A DNA stretch of 64,000 nucleotides from Apostichopus japonicus (lineage: Eukaryota; Echinodermata; Holothuroidea; Aspidochirotida; Stichopodidae): contig NC_092576.1 of the NCBI RefSeq assembly GCF_037975245.1, positions 9,503,501 to 9,567,500 of the forward strand. Direction: 5' to 3'. Each line of letters starts with the position of its first letter. The stretch's first letter is position 1. Made by a program: the position numbers and the translations under genes. Shown in pieces: positions 25,201 through 35,308 of this stretch. The notes beneath the pieces are model-generated. The model made no database searches. It worked only from the letters and a program-made list of their open reading frames with translations, and had not been told where the DNA came from.

Positions 25201-28200
25201 TTCAGCGATCCTCCGCATACCAAAGTGCCCCCACACCTGTCACCCCTCCTTGTACAGTGCCTGGGGTTTACACTTTTATATAAGGTAAACAGTATATTAA
25301 AAACATCCTGAAAAATGGTGTTAAACCTTGCTCGGAATTTCCAGAACTATTTTGCTCAGATACAGAAATTTCAACACTTGAACCATCTTGAGACAATGAG
25401 GACTGTTAAATTAGGCAATTAAATCCCTCACAAATATCTGTACAAAGTGATACATGCCATTGAGGTGTTACTGTACTGTAGTCTGTACCAATATAGGCCT
25501 CAATTTTTTAACATGGATGATTAATATGAAATGTTTGGGTGGAAAAGAACATTGCACAAAAATTCTACAGGAAAGAAACAAAGAGCACTTACTTTAAAGA
25601 GTTCACTTTCAACATATATACATGTACAAAAGTCAAATGCTTTAGTCAATAAAATACATAATTCAAGATGTTTTGATGGTCTGAGTGTTTTTAATCCATC
25701 AGCTTACTTCACAATGGCCACTGTAACACATCAATACAAAACTACAAAATATGTTTTCAAAATTTAGCTGCACATGATTAATAGCCCTCTCTTTCTTTTT
25801 CCTTTTGCTTCCTACTGTAGCATATGTTCTTCTTTGCTATAATAGAAAGTTATTAAACATGTCTAAACACTTAAAAGCAGTCATTGTTTCTGAAGTACTG
25901 TACATCACAGTACAGGTTACTATAGGTCACAATTATTTGTTTCTCAATAACACATTTTCATTTTGTAACAGGCTATCTGCCATTAGCATATATAATTACA
26001 ACTTACAGTAGGCCTTACAAGTGGTCATTCATTTCCATTCCCATATTTATTCTATTTCAATTTCTTTAGACCTATTAAGCTAATCAATGTAACTTTGGCC
26101 TTCATTGGCCATACTTCACTGGCAAATTAGGCTAATGAATCAGTGCAGGCCTGTAGGCTATTTATACTAGGCCTAGGCCAGTAATATGAATAAAATAGTT
26201 GGAGTAGGCCTTGCCTAACTTTACTGTTACTTGTTAGTGTTACTGGTTTTAAGTCATCAGTTTCCAAAAAAAAATGTTTACTATATGTATAATTTGAAAT
26301 TGTATAAACAATAGGTCTAGGCTTTATACAGAACACGGTCTGTGATATTAGCCTAGGTATAAGCTTTAGGATCTCACTTACTTAGGTTAGCCAGTGATAC
26401 AAGTGGCGTTGTCAAAATGATCGCAAAATAGGTACCCATAGCCTAGTACCAGTTGAGTTAGTTCTAAACTCGGTTCCAACTCAAAAGTTTCACTGTGCAT
26501 CGAGCAAGGTGGAACGGACGCGTCATACAAATACACAGACCTTTGTTCAGATTTCATTAGAATCTAGTACAAGAACAGAACAACTAGATAAGAAGACTGT
26601 CGAAAAATATAGTACCTTTATATTTACAACGAAAGGTTGCGAAATGATTGGAAATCTTGATGTAAATTGTTGACTTACCACCGCTAACTGTAACGCCATC
26701 CGTATTGATCCATGGTGGTGTTGTCAATATATATCCGGTAATACGGAATACGGTACCGTTGACTGTTGTAAATATCTGTTCATTTAGCACACGCGTTGAT
26801 ATTCTGTGATGTAATATGACGCACAAAACTTACAAACCAACCAACTTTCAAAACGATACTTTTAATGTAGTTTAAGTGAAACAACGTACTTTGACAGCCT
26901 CGGCACTGAAAAGCAAATGACTCTTTTAGTAATCAAAGAACAGTATTTGGAACGCGTTACTAAGGTTACAACCCTGTAATATACTTGTTTGAGAGTAACA
27001 TTACCGTGTCGCGCCAAATTATGCTTTCCTACATAGATATAGATCTACCTTTCAGCATATTGATCAAACAACGTGCGTCCTTCTTAGTCAGAAGTGATGA
27101 TTCTATTGTACACATGACCTATGAATAGGATTTTGATCGCATTCCTGTATGACATGGGTGTGTTTGCTAGCCACAAAAAAGGAACCAAAGGTTTCACGTA
27201 CTATTTCCACTTTACTGGCGTCGCATCCGTTAGCTGTAGGATCCGCAGTTGTATATATTGTTCATTAAATATTCATGAATTACCATGACCGTCAAAAAGA
27301 AAATCACAGAGAAGTTTATTTATGATTTAAAATTAAGTAATATAAACTTTTATTTTACACTACTGTTTCTGAGACAGCAGCAACTGAAGGTGTCAAGTAC
27401 GGTACATTTTGTAGAGTAGCCTACCCAAAGTTCATGGTCGGTGCGGCAACGACGGGGCCAGTTGAACAAGCCTCGATCCCCCACCCCAACCCCTCATCCC
27501 CTACCCTTCCCGTTTCTGAAAACGTTAACAGTGCCCTAAAAATTGTTCTTTTGTAAGTTTTGTTAAAAACATTTATTTACAGTAGTTCAATGAAAATTAA
27601 AATATATCAACAGTGCAAAATGCAATTTTAATGTGTCATGGAACGTCCTGTAACCTCAAATCAAATTAAAATACCCAGTGTCGATCCTTGATCAGGCCAC
27701 CCCCTCCCCGCCCACCGGATTGAACCATCTTTCTTCCCCACCCCCCAACCCCGTGCATTTGAGGCGTCGAGGACAACAAGAAAATACTAATACTTTCTTT
27801 GTGTCTTGAAGTCCGTACTCCTATATTAGATATACCGGATACAATCCTCGACTTGCTGTCGGAGTGAGGGTCGGGGATCGTCGAGGGGCTGATGAGGGTG
27901 TGTTTGTAAACTATGCCAATTAATCAGTGAGCCGTTATCCATATAATCTGTCGATGTACTCAAAACACATTTTCATAATATATATTCGCCAACAACTTTT
28001 TTTCTTTCTGTTTTTGTTTCAAATAAAACCGATTCCTGTGTTCATCAACTTGAATTCCACTTCGGGAAACTTGAGCCGAATCTTATGAAGTATATTTCCC
28101 TAAAAAAAACTTGCCTTGAACTACTCGGTATTAATTTCATACCCTAGTATGATGCCACCCCCCCCCCCCCTCCTCCTCCTATCAATGAAGAACAACTACA

Positions 28201-29560
28201 TGATATATGTCAGTATAGCTTTCCTTACACTGAGCCTTCCCCTTCCACAAAGCCATCATGGCGCATATCATACTGACCCATTCTCGAGGTCCTTCAACAT
28301 CAAACCTGTCTACGCCACTTCAAAAGTATATTTTGAAGTTCGAACTATCTACATTTTAAATCATATATAGGCCTTTATATCTTGTAAATTAAATTTGCAC
28401 TGAAAAAAAGGGGTTTTTTTTAAATGGTTTTATGCAAAAGAAGATTATATTTTCCCAGATCAAGCAATCTTGTTCCCGAGTTATACTTCCAAGGTAATTG
28501 ACAACATCTGTCAGACTGTACATTACTGAAATTAGTTTAGGGGTGCCTGTGAGAATGAAGAGGAGGCATAGATGGATTCAGGGGGGTAGATATAACAGGA
28601 CAAAATTCATTCAAGTCAAGATCATTACCTAACTTTTCAGCAATATGTAGTTAACCGGATACTGTACGGATGTGTGAACAATCAGAAGCGTATGTGTAGC
28701 ACTGTGTACAACGGTTAAAATAGATGGCGCTAGACAAGAATATCATACAATGATTTATTGTTCATTTTTCATGCATTGCCTCTAACAGCAACAAATAAGG
28801 AATAAATACCAACAATTGGGAATCAGGAATGAAGTTATGTTTCGTCTGCGAAGGATGAAATCTAAATATCGCCATGCCATTTCCAGATATACCTGGTTGA
28901 AGTTGTCACACTCTGTTCAGAAAGAGAATCAAGTACGTCTGATTTGATATAGATGTCATAAAAAAATGTTTATACGTGTGGCTTAATTTTTTTTTTTTCT
29001 CATTCCGAGTTTTGGCCTTGTATTGCCGTACGGTTCCAATTTTCACCCGCTGTGTTGTGAATAACGATTACCTCGCTCGAGTATGTTTATATTAAGATGA
29101 ATTCAATGTTAATAAAAAGGGGAATTTAAAAATAGGTAAAGTGTATATCTGATATCACTTTCAGTATACAAAGAGTAAAAAATTGGAATGAACTTACCTT
29201 GAAAAGACATGGATGTAGGGAAGCTGTTAAAACAATAATGTCGGGGAACCGACAGAGTGTGCAGATCTTCACCAAAAGCATTTCAGTTTTGTACATGTTA
29301 CCGTGGCCCAGGTAGGATATGAAAATTCCGATCACTTTTTATCAAAATTTCTGCTTTTGTAAACTGCACGAATTTTAATGTGTTACGTCAAGATTTTCGA
29401 GAAAAAATAAGATAAAATATAGATTAATTATGCCCATCTGGGAAGCTTAAAGTTTGATTGCCTGGTTTTCTTTTTCTAAAGTATAAGATACTGAAGGGCT
29501 TCATGTTGGGGACCGTGTTGGGGACCGTGTTGGGAGGCGATGGGCTTTATCATTAACTTC
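22210..29560. other. Long spacer without a recognisable gene
   Basis: Holds C-rich tracts (23.9, 27.5, 27.7 and 28.15 kb), a patch rich in TAGGCC/AGGCCTA words at 26.04-26.45 kb, and a CTCF-core-like site at 28.72 kb. No reading frame with convincing protein motifs or splice pairing was found. Distal regulatory function is possible but not shown. Confidence 0.4.
28722..28732 (+). promoter_or_regulatory. CTCF-core-like site
   Basis: AGATGGCGCTA fits the core AGRKGGCRSYR exactly, but the upstream half of the extended CTCF motif is not present. A second core match lies at 52883-52893. Confidence 0.25.
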
Positions 29561-29565
29561 GATAT

Positions 29566-29795
29566 TTGATCTCAAAAATGTGACGTTTCATTGTTACCGT
29601 AAAGTTCTGACATTTTGTCTAGGAATTGTCACGTTCAATCTTGAAAAAAAAGTGATCTTTTAGCATTAATTTTCGATTTTTTTATCTCGTAGTTTCGACT
29701 TCGTTCCTCGAATCCCTCCACCTCCATTTTATCTCGAAATGTTCATGTTATATCTCAGAAATTTCGACATTTATCTCAAACTTCGACGGATTATG
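29566..29795. repeat. Degenerate TTATCTCGAAATTTCGAC-type repeat
   Basis: Scattered tandem fragments such as TTTATCTCG, TAGTTTCGACTT, ATCTCGAAATG, ATCTCAGAAATTTCGACA and TATCTCAAACTTCGACGG. They look like a decayed array or a composite element. Confidence 0.6.
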
Positions 29796-30597
29796 AAAGT
29801 AAAGAATAGATGATTAGATTGTTCAATCGTCCACGCATAACGTTCAGTGTCAGCAGGCCATATGACGCTTTAGCTAGGAGTTAAGGTTTGAAACATTTCG
29901 TCGGGCGAACAGAGCTTTGTCGGGCGAAAGCTTGCTCACCTAATCCTCCCCCTCCTCCAATAACTAACTTATCTTAAAGAAATGACAAAACAATTTTCCC
30001 TCAAGTGCATATATCCATTGAAACTTCAACTTGCTAGGCTCGTAGAATGATTTTTATACATCTTGAGATAGTTCGTTTTCAAAGAGCAGTGCACTGGACT
30101 GCTCTGCATATTCTTTCTTATTTCATTCTCTGGGAAATATTTTACAAGTAGTATAGGTGTAATGCAAAGGGTGCTTTCCACCGACGGCGAAATCGGACGA
30201 TGGAACATAATAATTGAGTTTCACATCTAATTGAGTGGAGCGTAGACGCAGCTTGGATGTAACTTTACTCTGCACCCTGTTGTACGCAAATAAACAAAAT
30301 AACAACTGGATATGTACAGACTCTCTTGTTCCTAGTAATTAAACGGGCAACGTTTTTTTTTTTGAGGTCAAGGTATCGCTTTCACGTCTTCCAATCGTCA
30401 ATTTTGTAACAATATAGTAAGCCAGTCAAGCTTGACGTTCGAATACTTTCAAAAGTTCAGCAAGCATCGACCTTGGCCCCGTGAAACGAAAGTATCGCTC
30501 AACCAATCCAAACGTCATCTTTGTTAATGTTATGATCGAAGGTGTTTTCACAGGCATCTCACTTCGTTATTGATATACCCTGAGTGCAACCTAATAT
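29796..30597. other. Upstream flank of PCYOX1, no gene seen
   Basis: CpG content rises toward 30.6 kb, consistent with approach to a promoter. A short GTCGGGCGAA direct repeat is at 29.90-29.93 kb. No TATA box was identified. Confidence 0.4.
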
Positions 30598-30989
30598 TGC
30601 GGCGTCGGCCGGTAGTTCCTTGTTGCTAAAAACGGTTTTTGGTATCTATATGGTATAACAGTAAGTCTAATTGTAATTGAATGCATAAACTGCATGTTAG
30701 AATAGCCTATCGTAACCTTGAGTCCAAAGGCATAAGAAGTAAGATTAAAGGCATTGAAGACTCGCCAAACCGCGTGCCAGTTAAAAGTTAACTTTCCATT
30801 GCATGTAAGTGAAGTTTTCTGCTTGTCGCTACAAAATGCAGACAGTAATGCCTTTAAACTATGAGTGTAATTTTTTTGAACATGTTTTTCCTTTCAGATT
30901 TGATGTCAGGTCGATCTCTGAAGATTCCTTTGATGTGTAAGCATTGATCATCCACAATATCCCAACTGGACAATTCTTCTGCATCAAAA
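30598..30989 (+). other. Probable 5' UTR of the prenylcysteine oxidase gene with an upstream intron
   Basis: A polypyrimidine tract followed by CAG ends at 30897, so the exon holding the start codon probably begins at 30898. A possible donor, GTAAGT, lies at 30661, which would end a non-coding first exon lying roughly 30.60-30.66 kb in a CpG-richer stretch. This is inferred from splice-like signals only; the transcription start is not visible. Confidence 0.4.
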
Positions 30990-33237
30990 ATGGTTTTCCA
31001 CAAGTTGAAGTCCTTCGTGTCTTTAACTCTCCTCTCAACATCAGCGTTTTTCTTGAGCAGAACTGTGAAATCCCAAGAAACAGATAAAGCTGGCTCAGAA
31101 ATTCAAACTGGAATTCCAAAGATAGGTAGGCCTACTGTATGTTAGCCAAGCTTAATAACTATTTAAATCATGTTAGAAAAGTCAGCCAGATTACACTATG
31201 TACAAGCAAATCACAAAAGGAATATAAATTTGATCAGTGTAAAGTAAAGTAAAATAAAATATATTTTATTTTTGTACTTGTATAAATTATAACATAGTTT
31301 AAGCAATTGCAGTCTTTTATCAAGCTCTGCCTCAGTGGTGGTTACCACTTAAATGGTTTCAGATAGTTAACGTTCAATACTCATTAACATTTAGCTAGTC
31401 TTATATCTTTACACTTGTATAAACAATTAAACATTTACTTTTGCATTACTAAATGTACCGGTACAATGTGCTAAATTCACACAGTATGGTTGTGAATCTA
31501 TCTTAAATCTGTTTTTCTTTTGTTCGTCTGATCAGCTGTTATAGGGGGCGGTATAGGGGGAACCTCCTGTGCATATTTCTTGCAGGAACTATTCCGCGAT
31601 GGAGCGGAGATCGACGTCTACGAGAGAGGAGAGATTGGCGGTCGGATCAAGAGCATCCACATCGCTGGCAGGGACTACGAATCTGGAGCGTCAATCATCC
31701 ATCCAAGAAACAAGTACTTGGTTCAGCATGCTGCAAAGTTTGGTAAGTTTTTGAAAGGTCAAAGGTCATAAGAATTTGAGCAATATATACATAGGCTGAT
31801 CGGTGCTATTGTAGGCCTGTACCACCGGCTGCCTTTGAATAGCATTGTGGTTCCAACAGTTGAACTACATTGAAAATTTGTTCCGTTAAATATTGTGAAA
31901 ATTTTGAGACAGTCTGTGACTTCACAGTGTAAGGGTTATCAGTCTTGCCCTCCAAAGTTTGCTATACATTGATGAAATTGTTTAAGCAGTACTGTTCTGG
32001 AGGTCCAGACTCTCCAAATAGATATTGTAAGCTTCAATTGGACAATTAAATGTCTAAGAGAGAAGGGTGGCAGATAAATGCTTTTTAAAGTTTGAAAGTG
32101 AGTAATTATTATTTGACTTTCTCCCTGTTGGGGAGGTGGTGTGGCGGATGTGGGGGGGGGGGTACAGTAATACCTATGAACTGTAAAGGCTTTTAGCTTA
32201 CCCCAGGCTGGCCGAACGTACTGAAACAGGTTACAACTCAGGTCACTGCCTGCCATTCAAAATATGGAATCTTTGTTTACTAATGTGCTCACAAAAAGTG
32301 TCTTTTGGTTGAAGAATGTTGTCGCATTAAGTCGCATAAAAGTTTGAAAGTGAGAAAATATTTTCATTTCATTTTAAAGCTCTTGGGGAGGTTGAGCGGG
32401 TGGGGGGTACAGCAATACCTTTGACCTGTGAAGGCTTTTAGCCTATCCCAGGCTGGCCTAGCCTACTGCAGCTCATGATTTCTTCTCCTTTCTCTACTAC
32501 TGTTGAACATATTTCCTTTCATGTATCAACCTGAATACAACCACCCCCCCCCCCCCCTCATCAAAACCCCTAATATTGTATGTAAATTTTTTGCTTCACA
32601 GGTCTGAAACATAGAAAGAAGATAAGTTCATTGATGGGAGCTTATAACGGTAGAGAGTTTGTCTTTGAGGAGAGTCAGTGGGGGATTATCACGGTATTAA
32701 AGATGATACTACAGTATGGATTCATGGATCTATGGGGTCTGAGACGAGAAGTCAACAGTATGTTGAATAAATTTGACAAGTGAGTCCAACATCAGAAAGT
32801 TTATAAACCATTAAGTCATAGTTGAAGTATGATGCTGAAAGGGGGAGGGGAGGGGGAGGGAGGGTGTTGAATTAACCTATTAAAAATAAAGCAGGATGTT
32901 TCCAACTAAGAAGTCAGGATTAGAATATTGAGGGATGTGGTGAATTAATTTCCAGAGTGCACAATGTCATCTATTAGACAGAGAGAGCCTGGTATAACTT
33001 TTGCATAAATCCATTTGTGTATATCAAAGTGGGTATGATTGTTGTTTATTAGACTGACAAACTCTGGGTTAGAAAGTTGCGGTTGTGAATATCAAAGTTG
33101 GCATAATGCCATTTTGTTATGATCCTTCAAGGATCTTAATGAGAGACAGATTATAAAGGATCAGAATTAAAGAAAAATAATTGCAAAGGACATGGAGAAT
33201 ATTAAAATAGTTAACAGTATATCTATCTATATATATG

Positions 33238-33271
<34 letters not shown>

Positions 33272-34872
33272 AATGTGTGTATATATGTACTACCATCACT
33301 GCTTTGTCATTAAACCTATTCCTCTGTCTTCCAAGTATTTACAAGCTGCAAGATGAAGGTCAGTCTTTCCTAACATTAAGGGATATGATGCATGCCATGG
33401 GGGGCGATGACTTTGTGAAATGGACAATGCTGCCAGCCGATCAGATGCTCAGGGAAATGAAGTTTTCAGAAAAGTTCATATCAGAGGTTGTTTCCTTGGC
33501 GACCAGGGTCAACTACGGTCAGGATCCCGACATGGAAGGATTTGCAGGTACAAATGGCTGTGAGAGGGAAAAGGGCTGTGGAAGGAAATATGATAGGGTT
33601 GGGGATGGTTGGGGGGGGGGGGGGGTAATGGGAGGAGGAATATGTGCCAAGCAATTTCAAGGTGATCAATATTGAGCCCAAAACTGAAGAATGGCATAAA
33701 CTGTTGAAAGTTTCCCAAGTGACTCTCCTGCAGGTTTCAGTCAGCTATACATCTGGGCATATAATATGTAAGCATAAACAAAATCCATAAATTAAGTTTG
33801 CTAAGCTATTGACAGCAAGCTGAAAATAATACTCTCCTAAAACATATTATAAATTTAAAAAAATTGCGTAATATGGAAAGAAAAAAAAAGTTCCAACTGA
33901 TAAAGTTTATATTAAGTTGATTTATTTGTTAATAAGAGAAGCTATGAAATGCATTTGCGTTGCTTTTTGTGAGAGGTTTTAAATTATGGTTTTGTAACTA
34001 CTAACTACCTAATTTGATTTGCAATAATTCGAATTGTATAATTCGAATTTTTCTTTTTAATGTTTGCTACCTTCTCTGCAGCTTCTGTGTCCTTGGCAGG
34101 AGTTCAGTCGGGGTTGTGGGCAGTAGAGGGCGGCAACATGCTTCTACCCGAGAACTTCCTGACTCAATCCAAAGCAACACGACGAAGCAGTTCAGTGGTC
34201 AGAGTCGCTCTGGGTCAAAACAGTGACAATGTTACGAAGCCATCGTTCATGGTCACTCACACCGATGGAAACAGATCTGAAACAGACCGATATGACATGG
34301 TCGTCATAGCAACACCTTTAGTTCCAGGCATTAGTGAGATAGAATTCGTCGACTTTCCATCTCCTATTGGACCGTTTCCCGGTGAATACTGCAGCACGGT
34401 CGCAACTTTTATCGATGGTACCTTAAACCCCAAAGCTTTCGGTAGAACGAAGGAAGAAGGATTGCCCGATAGTGTGATCACAACCCAAGACATTCCTCTC
34501 GGGATAAGAAGTGTCGCTAAAAATTTCCCCGTCACCATAGAGGGCGATGTCGACAAAGACAAATTTGTATATAAAATCTTCTCTACCGAGAAAGTGAGCG
34601 GATCACAGTTGGATGCTTTGTTTTCATCTCGCAGCGAAGAGCGGTCGGAGGATTGGCTAGCTTACCCCTATTACAAGGATGTAGATATTGATAAGGTGGC
34701 GTCCTTTCAGTTGCATGATGGGATATTTCATGTCTCACCGATAGAGTGGGCAGCCAGCGCGATGGAGATGTCAGTTATCGGAGGAAAGAATGTGGCTCTT
34801 CTTGCCAAGCAGTACTGGAATGGTCTCACTGAAGAAAATGGTAGGACCGGAATTGCAAAAGATGAACTATAG
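30990..34872 (+). CDS. PCYOX1: Prenylcysteine oxidase 1, five coding exons, complete
   Basis: FAD-dependent thioether oxidase that cleaves farnesyl- or geranylgeranyl-cysteine released from degraded prenylated proteins, giving cysteine, a prenyl aldehyde and hydrogen peroxide. Exons: 30990-31125, 31536-31742, 32602-32779, 33336-33547, 34082-34872. They sum to 1524 nt (507 aa plus stop), near the usual family length of about 505. The ATG is followed by a signal peptide (residues 1 to about 28, hydrophobic SLTLLSTSAFFL). The FAD-binding Rossmann motif VIGGGIGGT is at residues 47-55, the ribose-binding acidic residue is in VYERGEIGGR at 73-82, and family blocks GGDDF, RVNYGQ, GLWAVEGGN, WLAYPYY and AASAMEMS follow in order. 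All junctions are GT-AG and in phase. The C-terminus is KDEL, predicting ER retrieval; my recollection is that the human protein ends in the related KTEL. The last coding 50 bases form unit 1 of a 61-bp repeat. It could be the PCYOX1L paralogue, but the tail favours PCYOX1. Function is inferred from family resemblance. Confidence 0.95.
32087..32470 (+). repeat. Duplicated 135-bp block in PCYOX1 intron 2
   Basis: Two copies (about 32087-32225 and 32338-32470) share AAAGTTTGAAAGTGAG, a G-rich run, GGTACAG-AATACCT and AAGGCTTTTAGC with CCCAGGCTGGCC, in the same order. Confidence 0.8.
33226..33290. repeat. AT/GT dinucleotide microsatellite in PCYOX1 intron 3
   Basis: ATATAT runs with TATCTATC and GTGTGTATATA interruptions. 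Confidence 0.9.
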
Positions 34873-35308
34873 AGGGCCGAATGGTCTCACAGAAGAAAAT
34901 GGTAGGACCGGAATTGCAAAAGATGAATTATAGAGGGTCGAATGGTCTCAGGGAAGAAAATGGTAGGACCGGAATTGCAAAAGATGAATTATAGAGGGTC
35001 GAATGGTCCCACGGAAGAAAATGGTAGGACCGGAATTGCAAAAGATGAATTATAGAGGGTCGAATGGTCTCACCGAAGAAAATGGTAGGACCGGAATTGC
35101 AAAAGATGAATTATAGAGGGTCGAATGGTCTCACCGAAGAAAATGGTAGGACCGGAATTGCAAAAGATGAATTATAGAGGGCCCAATGATCTCAGGGAAG
35201 AAAAGGGTAGGACAGGAATTGCAAAAGATGAATTATAGAGGGTCGAATGGTCTCACCGAAGAAAATGGTAGGACCGGAATTGCAAAAGATGAATTATAGA
35301 GGGTCAAA
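34821..35308 (+). repeat. 61-bp tandem repeat, eight units, spanning the PCYOX1 stop codon
   Basis: Units start at 34821, 34882, 34943, 35004, 35065, 35126, 35187 and 35248, an exact 61-bp period. Unit 1 is coding: it encodes the last 16 residues through KDEL and the stop. Units 2-8 repeat the same KDEL-plus-stop segment in the 3' UTR. Units 2-8 share TTA for the final Leu where the coding unit has CTA, so they resemble each other more than unit 1. Unit 7 (35187) is the most diverged. Because 61 is not a multiple of three, the units fall in rotating frames and each retains its own stop. Confidence 0.97.

Noticed and set aside
31939..32256. Minus-strand gene inside PCYOX1 intron 2
   Set aside because: The open frame covers a duplicated intronic block with a poly-G run and has no recognisable motif.
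34257..34562. Minus-strand gene opposite PCYOX1 exon 5
   Set aside because: It is the antisense shadow of a well-supported coding exon.
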